Virus record (IMG/VR): IMGVR_UViG_3300030099_000552
Location: 1 to 29,992 of that record
Strand: one strand, 5' to 3'
DNA: 29,992 bases
Source of the DNA: a virus
Both the position numbers and the translations under genes were made by a program. The notes below the pieces were generated by a model. That model was not told the DNA's origin, did not search any database, and was given only the letters and a program-made list of their open reading frames with translations. This document shows positions 13,080 to 21,553 of this stretch, one piece after another. Numbering within the stretch: position 1 is the stretch's first letter; each line of letters begins with the position of its first letter.

Positions 13080-15961
13080 TGAGTACACAATTAATATTAT
13101 ATCCACAAGATCTAAATGGTTATTCATTTACAAATGTACCTGTAATTAATCAGCATGTTAGTAATTATCAATTTTTAAATCAACCTACTGCAAATCAAGA
13201 TGTACAAGGTCCTTTACCTTCTTCTTCTTATTTATACGCTTCAGTAGTAGCAAATGGTGCTTTATTTAATTCAGGTAATTGGATAGGTTTTGCCACAGTT
13301 TCATCAGGTTATAGCAATCAAACTAATTATCCTGTAATTAGTGGTGGACAAATAGAAATATTTTCATCAGCAACACCTAATACTAATAGGAATAGTATTT
13401 GTGGTATAGGACAAATGTTAAGTAATTTAACAATAGGGCAACAATATACATTATTAATAGATCATACAGGTTATACTCCTGTTAATTCGTTTCGTATAGG
13501 TGGTACAGGTCCTGGAACACAAAATTTTGTAGGAAATAATGGTACTACTAATCTTTTTGGTTTATCTCCACATTCAAGCGGTATTGCAACTTATCATTTT
13601 ACCGCAAATGCAACTAATATGCCATTAATAATAGCATATGAAGACAATATAAATTCAAGTTTTAAATTAAGTAGCGTTTCGATAACAGAAAGAGCTGGTT
13701 TTGAACCTACTACACCTACTGATTTATCAGATGGACAAGTAATTTGTGATTTATATGAAGAAGAAGATATACCATTAACTCTAAGTATAGATAATTTTAA
13801 AAATGCAGTAGAACAAACACAAAGTTATTCTAAAGATTTTAATTTACCTGCAACAAAAAGAAACAACAAAATATTTACACATATATTCGATGTACAAAAA
13901 ACAATTGAAAATGTTTTTGACTTTAATCCTTATGTACTTACAAAAGCAGTTTTAAAACAAGATGGATTGTTAATATTTGAAGGTTCTTTAAGATTAATAA
14001 GCATAAAAGATAATGATGGCGAAATAAGTTATAGTGTAAATTTATTTGCAGAAACAGTAGCACTTAAAGATGTTTTAGAAGGCAAAACATTTGCTGAATT
14101 AAATCTTGCTGAACTAGATCATCAATATAACTATAACAATATTGTAAACTCATGGGAAGGAATTTTAGATTTACAAAATCCTTTAGCATCTGATAGTTTC
14201 GCATTAGTACCAGGATTATCTAATACTCAAACTAATGTACTTAAATACCCTTTTTGTGATTGGACAGGAAACATAGATTGTACAGGTGTTGCACCTGAAA
14301 TAGATAGGTTAGAAGATGCTTTTAGACCATGGATAAGTATAAAATATTTATTAGATAATATAGCAAGAAATGCAGGTTATACTTTTGTTTCTGAATTTTT
14401 TGATAGTGATGAATTTAGTAAACTATATATGGACTTCAATTGGGGTTCAGAAAATGGACCTACTGAATTTACACATACAGGAAGTGCTATATATCATGAT
14501 GACCATGGCGATCATTTTGCAGGTACAAGTGCAACAACTTGGGTATGGGTACATGATGGTTCACCTGATGATTTTGATGCTGATACAGGTTGGAGTTTAG
14601 CACAAGATAAATTTATTGCACAACAAACTAATACTTATTATCATCTTGCTTGTCGATGTAGTATTGTAAACGAATCAGGTAGTCCTGCAACAGTAAATTA
14701 TATAAGATTTGTTCGTAGTAATTTAAGTGGAGTTTTTGGTGCAATAGGTACTTTTGATTATTTTGCAGAAGTAACAAATTATACTATTCCAAATGGTCAA
14801 ATATGGGATTATGTTGCAAACACTATAATTCCTATTCCATTAGGTAAATCAGGTTTAGGTGCAGATGAATTTTATATCGAATGGGAATGTAATCAAGCTA
14901 ATGCTTTAAGGCAAAACAATTTACCATCAAGCACTTATGGTTCTAAGGATAGTAGAATAAATGGTGCAGTATATAATAATGCAGAATTTTCAACATCAGA
15001 AATATTTAATACAGAAAGAGGTAAAATAAAACAATGGGATTTTATTAAAGGTATTATGACAATGTTTAATCTTGTAACAATGCCTGATACAACAAATGCT
15101 AATAATATAATATTTGAACCTTATCCTGATATGTTTATAAGTGATACTTCAGGTATAACTTTATCCGAACGTAGTATAAAACATGATTGGACAGATAAAA
15201 TAGATATATCAGATATAGAATTAGAACCTTTGCAATTAAAAAGATTTGTTAAGTTTAAATATGAATTTGATGAAGAAGATTATGCACAAAATCAATACAA
15301 AAATGCAGCACAAGGTTTTGAATATGGTAGTTATGAGTTTGATGGTTCTACTGCGCAACCAGGAACTAATCAAGTAAGTAATTTATTAGGAGAAGAAGAA
15401 ATAGTAGCAAGTCCTTTTAGTTCTACAATTATTAAACCTATACAAGATACATTTCCTGCATTTATAATACCTGTAATATATGGAAGTTCTGATGATGGTT
15501 TAAAATTTAATGCAATAGAAAATTTACCAAGAATATTATATAATAATGGTAGAATAGATAATTATTTAGGTGCATCTATTGATTATGTAGTGCCAGGACA
15601 AAATGGTGTAGATGGTGGTACAAAAACAGAATATTTACAATTTTCACATTTTAATCCTACTTTACCTGCTAATAATACATCTTATGATTATAATTTTGGT
15701 ATTTGTCCTTTATTTCCAGGTGTAACAGGTAGTACATTACCTGTAAACAATTTATACAATATATATCATGCACCTTATTATGATGACCTATATAATAAAA
15801 ATACAAGAATAATGAAAGCAAAAGTTAATCTAAATGCTTCAGATATTAATACATTTGATTTTAGAGATAAAGTTATGATTAAAAATAAAATATATAGAGT
15901 AAATACAATAAATTACAAACCTAATACTTTATCAATAGTCGAATTTATATTATTACCATAA
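13079..15961 (+). CDS. Large tail-tip protein with N-terminal carbohydrate-binding-like module
   Basis: At 960 residues this is the largest product of the genome. Residues about 60-210 resemble a jelly-roll carbohydrate-binding module (IGQMLSNLTIGQQYTLLIDH, TYHFTANATNMPLIIAYED). From about 220 a different conserved part begins with ICDLYEEEDIPLTLSIDNF and SYSKDFNLPATKRNNKIFTH, typical of a tail-tip or baseplate hub protein of Bacteroidota phages. The region 450-640 is another Trp/Asp-rich beta region; the end (NTRIMKAKVNLNASDINTFD) belongs to the hub part. A role in host recognition at the tail tip is inferred. No peptidase motif for wall penetration is seen. Confidence 0.6.
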   Translation: MSTQLILYPQDLNGYSFTNVPVINQHVSNYQFLNQPTANQDVQGPLPSSSYLYASVVANGALFNSGNWIGFATVSSGYSNQTNYPVISGGQIEIFSSATPNTNRNSICGIGQMLSNLTIGQQYTLLIDHTGYTPVNSFRIGGTGPGTQNFVGNNGTTNLFGLSPHSSGIATYHFTANATNMPLIIAYEDNINSSFKLSSVSITERAGFEPTTPTDLSDGQVICDLYEEEDIPLTLSIDNFKNAVEQTQSYSKDFNLPATKRNNKIFTHIFDVQKTIENVFDFNPYVLTKAVLKQDGLLIFEGSLRLISIKDNDGEISYSVNLFAETVALKDVLEGKTFAELNLAELDHQYNYNNIVNSWEGILDLQNPLASDSFALVPGLSNTQTNVLKYPFCDWTGNIDCTGVAPEIDRLEDAFRPWISIKYLLDNIARNAGYTFVSEFFDSDEFSKLYMDFNWGSENGPTEFTHTGSAIYHDDHGDHFAGTSATTWVWVHDGSPDDFDADTGWSLAQDKFIAQQTNTYYHLACRCSIVNESGSPATVNYIRFVRSNLSGVFGAIGTFDYFAEVTNYTIPNGQIWDYVANTIIPIPLGKSGLGADEFYIEWECNQANALRQNNLPSSTYGSKDSRINGAVYNNAEFSTSEIFNTERGKIKQWDFIKGIMTMFNLVTMPDTTNANNIIFEPYPDMFISDTSGITLSERSIKHDWTDKIDISDIELEPLQLKRFVKFKYEFDEEDYAQNQYKNAAQGFEYGSYEFDGSTAQPGTNQVSNLLGEEEIVASPFSSTIIKPIQDTFPAFIIPVIYGSSDDGLKFNAIENLPRILYNNGRIDNYLGASIDYVVPGQNGVDGGTKTEYLQFSHFNPTLPANNTSYDYNFGICPLFPGVTGSTLPVNNLYNIYHAPYYDDLYNKNTRIMKAKVNLNASDINTFDFRDKVMIKNKIYRVNTINYKPNTLSIVEFILLP

Positions 15962-16854
15962 TGTCAAAAAGAACAATACAAATAAAAAAAGGATTAACTT
16001 TAAAACCTAATGCAGTATCAGATTTAGGTACTGTTACATTTACTGATGGTGTTAATGTAGATTTACTTGGAGATCAAATGACTTGTGAAGCGTATGGTTA
16101 TAGATATAATGTTGCAACAGGTACTTGTAGTGCATTTAGTGCTAATCCTAACATAAAAAATTCTTTAGTAGGTAGAGATAAAAAAATATTAGGTGTAAAA
16201 AATGAAATAGAAACATTTTCACAAAATAATTTAATTGTTGGTACGAATAACACAAATAAAAGTTACAACTGTAATACAATGTTGTTAGGTGAAAATCATG
16301 AAACAGTTACAGGTATAAAAAATTCAGCAGTAATAGGTGGTACAAGAGCAAAGCTAACTAGACAAAGTGAAGTAGCAATAGGTGGTGGTGCAAGAGCAAT
16401 ATCAGATAGCACAAATGCAGTAACATTTAATAGTAGAAGAAAAACATCAACATTAGAACTTAGTTGTGTTACAATAGATAATACTGCAACTAATATGACA
16501 ATACAAGGTGATGGTGAAAGTTTTATAAATGTAGAAAACAATTCTATAATAGGTTATGATATTTATATAACAAGATTAGAACTTGGTGGTACATCAGGAA
16601 CTGCTGGTAATTACTCATATAGAAACATTAGAGGTGCAGTAAAAATAAATCAAGTTGGTGTTATGTCTTTTATAGTAGGTTTTAGTAGAAATATAGCTAA
16701 AGTAGGTGTAAATGGAACTTGTATAATGACAGATAGTACAACAGGCGGTGTACCATCTATTAGTGTAAACGTACAAGATAGAAACAACGTACATAATTTA
16801 TGGAGTGCATCAGTAACACTACATGAAGTAATAAGTGAAACAAATATAGTATAA
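15961..16854 (+). CDS. Tail fibre with YadA-head-like repeats
   Basis: This 297-residue protein has a middle region (about 85-160) with repeats in the style of the left-handed beta-roll of trimeric adhesin heads: NNLIVGTNNTN, NTMLLGENHETVTGIKN, SAVIGGTRAKLTRQSEVAIG. Each repeat has a small residue/Ile-Gly core at about 14-residue spacing. The rest is beta-rich. Such trimeric fibres usually bind the host surface, so a receptor-binding role is likely. The N-terminus, with SKRTIQIKKGLTLKPNAVSD, may attach to the tail tip. It starts directly after the 960-residue gene (stop and ATG share a base) and precedes the tape measure. Confidence 0.6.
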   Translation: MSKRTIQIKKGLTLKPNAVSDLGTVTFTDGVNVDLLGDQMTCEAYGYRYNVATGTCSAFSANPNIKNSLVGRDKKILGVKNEIETFSQNNLIVGTNNTNKSYNCNTMLLGENHETVTGIKNSAVIGGTRAKLTRQSEVAIGGGARAISDSTNAVTFNSRRKTSTLELSCVTIDNTATNMTIQGDGESFINVENNSIIGYDIYITRLELGGTSGTAGNYSYRNIRGAVKINQVGVMSFIVGFSRNIAKVGVNGTCIMTDSTTGGVPSISVNVQDRNNVHNLWSASVTLHEVISETNIV

Positions 16855-16855
16855 T

Positions 16856-18310
16856 ATGGCAAAGCAAGAAATAGTAGAAGCAATAGTAAAATCAAATATA
16901 GGTGAAGTAGCTGATGGACTTGATAAAGCTAAAAAAAGCACTAAAGAATTAGCAGATAGTACAAAAGATGCTGATAAAGGTTTTGGTAGAGTAGGTAAAG
17001 CAGTAAAAGGTATAGGTAATGCACTAAAAGCAGCAGGTATAGGTTTAGTAGTAGGTTTATTTGTAAAATTAGCTGATGTATTTAGACAAAACCAAAAAGT
17101 AGTAGATATATTTAATACTGCTATGGAGTTTTTAAGCATTACATTTAATGACTTTTTTAAGTTTTTATCTAACAATATAGATACTGCATCAGGTTTTATA
17201 GACAAAATATTTGGTAATGAAACTGTACAAAATGTTTTAGAGTTTGGTAAAATGTTAGGTCTTGAAGTAATAACAAGAGTTAAAAATCTTATACAAGGTA
17301 TAGGTGGTTTAGGTAAAGCAGTATCATTAGTATTTAAAGGTAAATTTGAAGAAGCAGGAAATGTAGCAACAGATGCAGTTAAAAATTTAGGTGATGCAGT
17401 AGTAGGTAATACTGCTGAAACTGCAAAAATGGAACAACAGATAGATAAAGTTACAAAAAAAATAAAAGAATATACCAAATCTACATTTGAAGGTGCAAAA
17501 GCACAAGTACAATTAAGAAAAGATAGTGAATTAGCAGCAGTAAAAGTACAGGGTTTAATAGAAGAATTTGATAGACAAGCAGAAAAATTAAGACAAGTTA
17601 GAGATGATGAAACTAAAACATTTGAAGAAAGAATAGCAGCTAACGAAAAATTAGGTGAAGTTCTTAAAGAGCAAGAACAGGAAATGTTAAAACTTATTGA
17701 TATTCAAATAGAAGCAGCAGAAGCTGATTTAGCCAAAAATAATAATTTAGAAAATCAAATAAGATTACAAGAATTGTTAAATGAACGTAAAGGAGTGGAA
17801 GCACAAATTACAGGTTTTCAATCAGAACAACTAACTAATCAAGTAGCATTAACAAAAGAAAAAGAACAAGCAGATAAAGATGCAGCAGATGTAGCATTTG
17901 AAAATATGCAAACACAATTAGCAGCTTATAGTCAATTATCAGGTGCATTAAGTAGTTTAGCAGGTGAAAACAAAGCATTAGCAGTAGCAAGTGCAATAAT
18001 TGATACATATTCTGGTGCATCTAAAGCATTAGCATCAGCACCACCACCTGTTAATTTTATATCAGCAGCAGCAGTTGTAGCAGCAGGTTTAGCTAATGTT
18101 AGAAAAATATTACAAACAGATGTAGGTAGTGGATCAGGTGGTTCAGTACCTAGTGCATCAGCACAAGCACCTGCACCTCAAATGTTAAGTGGTGCATTTG
18201 ATTTAGGTGGAGTACAAGCACCAGAACCTGTACAAGCGTTTGTAGTAACTGATGATATGACTAATAGTCAAGATAAGTTAGCAAACATTAGAAGAAGAGC
18301 AACAATTTAA
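16856..18310 (+). CDS. Tape measure protein
   Basis: This 484-residue helical protein is proposed to set tail length. Evidence: a Lys/Ala/Asp-rich coiled N-terminus (about 1-50); a hydrophobic segment AAGIGLVVGLFVKLADVF near 59-76; a second hydrophobic/glycine region around residues 135-180; a long coiled coil (about 195-350, with QQIDKVTKKIKEYTKS and EKLRQVRDDETKTFEERIAA); and an end with the typical tape measure pattern LAVASAIIDTYSGASKALAS and AAAVVAAGLANVRKIL. It is short for a tape measure; at about 0.15 nm per residue the tail would be roughly 70 nm. This is inference from the family rule. Confidence 0.8.
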   Translation: MAKQEIVEAIVKSNIGEVADGLDKAKKSTKELADSTKDADKGFGRVGKAVKGIGNALKAAGIGLVVGLFVKLADVFRQNQKVVDIFNTAMEFLSITFNDFFKFLSNNIDTASGFIDKIFGNETVQNVLEFGKMLGLEVITRVKNLIQGIGGLGKAVSLVFKGKFEEAGNVATDAVKNLGDAVVGNTAETAKMEQQIDKVTKKIKEYTKSTFEGAKAQVQLRKDSELAAVKVQGLIEEFDRQAEKLRQVRDDETKTFEERIAANEKLGEVLKEQEQEMLKLIDIQIEAAEADLAKNNNLENQIRLQELLNERKGVEAQITGFQSEQLTNQVALTKEKEQADKDAADVAFENMQTQLAAYSQLSGALSSLAGENKALAVASAIIDTYSGASKALASAPPPVNFISAAAVVAAGLANVRKILQTDVGSGSGGSVPSASAQAPAPQMLSGAFDLGGVQAPEPVQAFVVTDDMTNSQDKLANIRRRATI

Positions 18311-18314
18311 AAAA

Positions 18315-18346
18315 CAAATAAATATTAAAAATGTCTATATATAAAT
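18315..18346 (+). promoter_or_regulatory. Proposed late promoter 3 (before the head module)
   Basis: Perfect CAAATAAAT box (18315-18323), 10 bases, TCTAT (18334-18338) and TATAAATA running into the ATG at 18347. TCTAT begins 13 bases before the ATG. It fills the gap between tape measure and first head gene, where a new transcription unit is plausible. Confidence 0.55.
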
Positions 18347-18841
18347 ATGCCGTGTAAAAAATGTCCAGATGGAAAATATAAGTATGGTAATACAGGAGAA
18401 TGTAAATACGATACAAAAGAAGAATGTGATAAAGCTAATCCTAATAAATATAATAAAATGAAAGAATATCCTACACCTTTAGGTAAAAAGACCTATGAAG
18501 AATACGAAAAAGAACTGAAAGAGTTTAATTTAAGTGCAGAACCTAAATTAGAAAAAATCGAATTAACTGCAATAACAGAATTAGAAGAATATGAATATGA
18601 GTTAGATAAAGGTAGAGAAGATTTAATGAAATTTGCAACTGATGCTAGGGAAGCAATAGCAAAAGGAGTTAGAGAACTTAACAGATTAGATGCGGTAAAT
18701 AAAGTAGCAAACAGAATATTAGGTGATGTAGAAAAAGCAGCAAAAGATTTAGGAGTTGATGTGCCACAAATAAAAGCATTAAAAAGTGCTATAAGTGCAT
18801 ACGAACAACAAAGAAAATCACTAACTAAAGTTCTAAAGTAA
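18347..18841 (+). CDS. Cys-rich N-terminus plus coiled-coil protein, head module
   Basis: This 164-residue protein begins MPCKKCPDGKYKYGNTGECK and continues DTKEECDKANP, placing four cysteines (C3, C6, C19, C27) in a small knot or zinc site; this start is often seen in Bacteroidota phage head genes. The rest (about 50-164) is a charged coiled coil (ELEEYEYELDKGREDLMKFA, EKAAKDLG). The C-terminal part resembles the C-terminal extension of the following protease, which suggests that they interact or derive from each other. It lies 1 base upstream of the protease gene. Role is unknown; a prohead core or scaffold helper is likely. Confidence 0.55.
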   Translation: MPCKKCPDGKYKYGNTGECKYDTKEECDKANPNKYNKMKEYPTPLGKKTYEEYEKELKEFNLSAEPKLEKIELTAITELEEYEYELDKGREDLMKFATDAREAIAKGVRELNRLDAVNKVANRILGDVEKAAKDLGVDVPQIKALKSAISAYEQQRKSLTKVLK

Positions 18842-18842
18842 T

Positions 18843-19769
18843 ATGAAAAAGAAACCTACAAAAATAGTTGAATTAGTTATAGAAGAAAACAACGAAATGT
18901 TAGCAATAGATGCTATTAGTTTAGTATCAGCACCTGCAATAGAAGAAAACTTTGTATATTTTGGAAAAGAAAAACACAATCTAACATTTGCAAAAGTAGA
19001 TGAAGATAAGCGTATGTTAGTTAGTCCTGCATTAATACCTAATAAACAAATATTTAGATACAATCCACAAACTGATAGTGAGTATTATGTGTATTTTAGT
19101 AAAGATACTGTTAGACAAGCAGCAGAACTATATCTAAAGCATAATAACCACCACAAAGCAACGTATGAACATCAAGATAGAGTATCAGGTGTATTGACTA
19201 CTGAAAGCTGGATTAAAGAAGGTGATATGGACAAATCAAAAATGTATGGTTTTGATTTACCTAATGGCACTTGGTTCGTAAAAATGAGAATTGATAATGA
19301 TGATTTATGGAACAAGATAAAAGAAGGTGAACTAAAAGGACTTAGTATAGAAGGGTACTTTGTAGATAAAATGCAAAAGATGTCAGATAATAAACCTACT
19401 GATCATGAAATATTAAGTGCTTTAAATGAGATTATAAGAGAAACTAATAAACCACAAAAAGTAGAGTTAGCATTAGTTGATGATTTAGTTAAAGATGCTA
19501 AAAGACTTAGTTCTAAATATGAAAAAGCAGTAAAAAATCACATGGCTATAGCTAAACTTGTTAATGAAAATTTTAAAGAAATGGCTAGTTTAGTTAAAGC
19601 TGCTAAAAAAGGATATGGTTTTGTTTCTACTATTGATAAGCAATTTAAAAAGTTAGGGGTAAAGCCATCAAAACAATATAAAAAAGCAAGTCAAGAAATT
19701 TTTGATATAGCTGAAGGAAGTGGTGAACAAATGCTAAAAGATTTAGCAAAATTCAAAGGATTACTTTAA
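18843..19769 (+). CDS. XkdF-like prohead protease (S78-type) with helical tail
   Basis: This 308-residue protein is proposed to cleave scaffold and capsid during head maturation. Residues 50-175 follow the XkdF/Peptidase_S78_2 pattern: RMLVSPALIPNKQIFRYNP, YYVYFSKDTVRQAAELYL, HKATYEHQDRVSGVLTTESW with the candidate catalytic H110, and GELKGLSIEGYF with the candidate nucleophile S168. From about 205 onward a lysine-rich helical region follows (DDLVKDAKRLSSKYEKAVKN), which is an extension to the protease core. Its place before scaffold and major capsid agrees with the function. The assignment of the third catalytic residue is not possible by eye. Confidence 0.8.
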   Translation: MKKKPTKIVELVIEENNEMLAIDAISLVSAPAIEENFVYFGKEKHNLTFAKVDEDKRMLVSPALIPNKQIFRYNPQTDSEYYVYFSKDTVRQAAELYLKHNNHHKATYEHQDRVSGVLTTESWIKEGDMDKSKMYGFDLPNGTWFVKMRIDNDDLWNKIKEGELKGLSIEGYFVDKMQKMSDNKPTDHEILSALNEIIRETNKPQKVELALVDDLVKDAKRLSSKYEKAVKNHMAIAKLVNENFKEMASLVKAAKKGYGFVSTIDKQFKKLGVKPSKQYKKASQEIFDIAEGSGEQMLKDLAKFKGLL

Positions 19770-19773
19770 AAAT

Positions 19774-19809
19774 CAAATAAATATATAATTATTCTATCAT
19801 ATAGTATAA
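19774..19809 (+). promoter_or_regulatory. Proposed late promoter 4 (before scaffold and capsid)
   Basis: Perfect CAAATAAAT (19774-19782), 10 bases, TCTAT (19793-19797), then TATAGTAT (19800-19807). It differs from promoter 1 by one base over TTCTAT to TAGTAT. The ATG lies 40 bases beyond the start of TCTAT, so there is a real leader here. Confidence 0.6.
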
Positions 19810-19810
19810 A

Positions 19811-19822
19811 CTTTAATTAAAG
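19811..19822. promoter_or_regulatory. Perfect 12-base palindrome in the scaffold/capsid leader
   Basis: CTTTAATTAAAG is self-complementary and begins exactly 18 bases after the first base of TCTAT in promoter 4, as the terminase-leader palindrome does behind promoter 1. It is followed by a purine-rich AGAGAACACATT before the ATG, the closest thing to a ribosome-binding site in the late region. Confidence 0.4.
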
Positions 19823-19832
19823 AGAACACATT

Positions 19833-20555
19833 ATGGATTTAAAAAAGCAAATTAAAATAGCATTAGGTCTTGAAACTGAAGAAGAAGTAAAATTAGGTTT
19901 TCAGGCTAAAACAGAAGATGGTACAATTATTGTATCAGAATCAGATACATTAGAAGTAGGTGTAGATATTTCAGTATTAACTGAAGATGGAACTACAATA
20001 CCATTACCTGTTGGTTTATACGTAATGGAAGATGGTACTAAGGTTAAAGTAGAAGAAGAAGGTAAAGTAGCTGAAATTATGGAAGGTGAAGCTGAAGAAA
20101 CAGAAGAAGAAGTTAAAGAAGTAGAAGCATCAGAAGAAGAAGAATTAGCATATAAAAAGAAGAAAAAGAAAAAAATGGCTGAATACGATTTCGAAGAAAT
20201 AGAAAAAAGGATGTCAAAATTAGAAAAAGAAGTAGAAGAAATGCAATTAGTTTTAGGTAAGGGTAAAGAAGAAGAAATGTCAGAAGAAACTATTGAAGAT
20301 GAAATAGTAGAACCTAAAAGTGATAGTCCTAAGACAGTTACAACTAAAACAACTGAAGTAGTTGAATTTTCTAGTGATGAAGTTATAGAAGAACTAAAAT
20401 CAGAAAATGAAAAACTAAGAAAACAATTAGCAGAAAGTCCAGCAGATGCACCTGTTAATACAAATAAATTTAGTGCAGATAGACCTGTACTTACAACTCA
20501 ACAATATAACAAACTTTCTAAAAAAGAAAGGTTTTTATACAACTTAAATAAATAA
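19833..20555 (+). CDS. Scaffold-like acidic coiled-coil protein
   Basis: This 240-residue, very acidic protein lies directly before the major capsid gene. N-terminal residues 1-80 are beta-rich (VKLGFQAKTEDGTIIVSESD, LPVGLYVMEDGTKVKVEEEG). A run of glutamates (about 85-108) leads to KKKKKKK near 110-117 and then a coiled coil (IEKRMSKLEKEVEEMQLVLG), a linker and a second coil (VIEELKSENEKLRKQLAES). The C-terminus is basic (KLSKKERFLYNLNK), suitable to touch the capsid protein. This layout fits internal scaffolding proteins removed by the upstream protease. It has its own proposed promoter and leader palindrome. Confidence 0.7.
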   Translation: MDLKKQIKIALGLETEEEVKLGFQAKTEDGTIIVSESDTLEVGVDISVLTEDGTTIPLPVGLYVMEDGTKVKVEEEGKVAEIMEGEAEETEEEVKEVEASEEEELAYKKKKKKKMAEYDFEEIEKRMSKLEKEVEEMQLVLGKGKEEEMSEETIEDEIVEPKSDSPKTVTTKTTEVVEFSSDEVIEELKSENEKLRKQLAESPADAPVNTNKFSADRPVLTTQQYNKLSKKERFLYNLNK

Positions 20556-20573
20556 TAATAAAAAAATTTAAAA

Positions 20574-21494
20574 ATGGCATTATCAACAACAAGTAATTTT
20601 AGTGGTAAAGCAGCTGGTTTTTACATTAGCGCAGCACTAAAAGAAGCAAAATCGTTAGAATTTCTAACAAAAATTGAAAACATCAAATTTAAAAGCAACA
20701 TTCAAAGAATGGATAATTCTGGTACAGTTATACAAAATGCTGATTGTAATTTTCAAGAAAGTGGTTCACTAGATTTGACAGAAAAAATATTAGAACCTAA
20801 AAATTTAATGATTAATATAGATTTATGTAAAAAAGAATTACTAGATTCATGGGAAGCTCTACAAATGAGAGCAGGTGCAGGCGCACCACCACCACCAGCA
20901 TTTGAAGATTATGTAATATCTTATCTTGGTGAAATTATTGCAAATGGAGTAGAGAATGATATTTGGGCTGGAGATAATGGTGCTGGTAGATTTCTAGGTT
21001 TTATGACTGCAACGACAGGTTTATTATTACCAGCAGTTGATGCAACAGTTGTACAATCATCAGCATCAGGTGCATTTGATGTAAACAATATTATTGCTAA
21101 CTTACAAACTGCAACTTCTGATTTAGCTGATAATATTTCAACTATATTAAGAAAAGATGATTTACATATCTATATGTCTCCAAAAACTTATAGCTTATAT
21201 ATTTCAGCAGTATCTACATTAGGATATGTAAACGCTTATAATATGAACGCTGATTATCAGCCTGTTTTTGAAGGATATAAAATTGCAGTATGTCCAGGTA
21301 TGAGGGATAATGGTTTAGTTATTGCACAAAGTTCTAACTTATTCTTTGGTACTGATTTATTATCAGATCATACAAGAATACAATTGATGGATATGGCTAA
21401 TCTTGATGGTTCAGATAACATTAGATGTGTAGCTAGATATTCAGCAGGTGTACAATCAGGAATAGGTGCTGATATTTTAAGAATGCAACATTAA
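20574..21494 (+). CDS. Major capsid protein (HK97-fold expected)
   Basis: This 306-residue protein is proposed to build the icosahedral shell. It follows protease and scaffold and has the composition of a capsid protein: few lysines, many Ala/Gly/Ser, and an extended N-arm (ALSTTSNFSGKAAGFYISAA). Then follow the strand region LMINIDLCKKELLDSWEALQ, the helix AFEDYVISYLGEIIANGVEN (spine-helix-like), DIWAGDNGAGRFLGFM, and DLHIYMSPKTYSLYISAVST in the A-domain. It ends IRCVARYSAGVQSGIGADIL. The proline run APPPPPA near 105-110 lies in a loop. The HK97 fold is inferred from context and pattern. Confidence 0.8.
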   Translation: MALSTTSNFSGKAAGFYISAALKEAKSLEFLTKIENIKFKSNIQRMDNSGTVIQNADCNFQESGSLDLTEKILEPKNLMINIDLCKKELLDSWEALQMRAGAGAPPPPAFEDYVISYLGEIIANGVENDIWAGDNGAGRFLGFMTATTGLLLPAVDATVVQSSASGAFDVNNIIANLQTATSDLADNISTILRKDDLHIYMSPKTYSLYISAVSTLGYVNAYNMNADYQPVFEGYKIAVCPGMRDNGLVIAQSSNLFFGTDLLSDHTRIQLMDMANLDGSDNIRCVARYSAGVQSGIGADILRMQH

Positions 21495-21507
21495 TAAACA
21501 ATAATAT

Positions 21508-21531
21508 GGTAGAGGTGTCAAAACCTCTACC
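21508..21531 (+). terminator. Hairpin between capsid and tail tube genes
   Basis: GGTAGAGGT (21508-21516) pairs perfectly with ACCTCTACC (21523-21531) around a 6-base loop. Only a weak T-rich tail follows (TTAACTTT), so partial termination, or stabilisation of the capsid mRNA 3' end, is more likely than a full stop. Confidence 0.55.
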
Positions 21532-21553
21532 TTAACTTTAAAAATAAATAAAT

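Noticed and set aside
14370-14600. 76-codon frame inside the 960-residue tail gene
   Set aside because: It is in another frame of a well-supported gene, with Met/Leu/Ile/Val-heavy content expected from shifted AT-rich codons and no start signal.
16819-17478. Long open frame on the minus strand (219 codons) opposite the tape measure gene
   Set aside because: Its composition (Ser/Thr/Pro/Leu-rich without domain structure) is the shadow of the lysine/alanine-rich coiled-coil codons on the + strand; there is no promoter or neighbouring minus-strand gene. The same applies to all other minus-strand frames.
18340-18347. TATAAATA resembling the T4 late promoter
   Set aside because: Only one of the five motif copies has this exact octamer, and no T4-type late sigma or clamp genes are present. 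The two-part motif with TCTAT explains all five copies better.
20140-20200. Low-complexity purine run in the scaffold gene that could be a repeat or slippery element
   Set aside because: It encodes the Glu-rich and Lys-rich stretch typical of scaffolding proteins; the reading frame continues normally on both sides and no alternative frame of interest is open.
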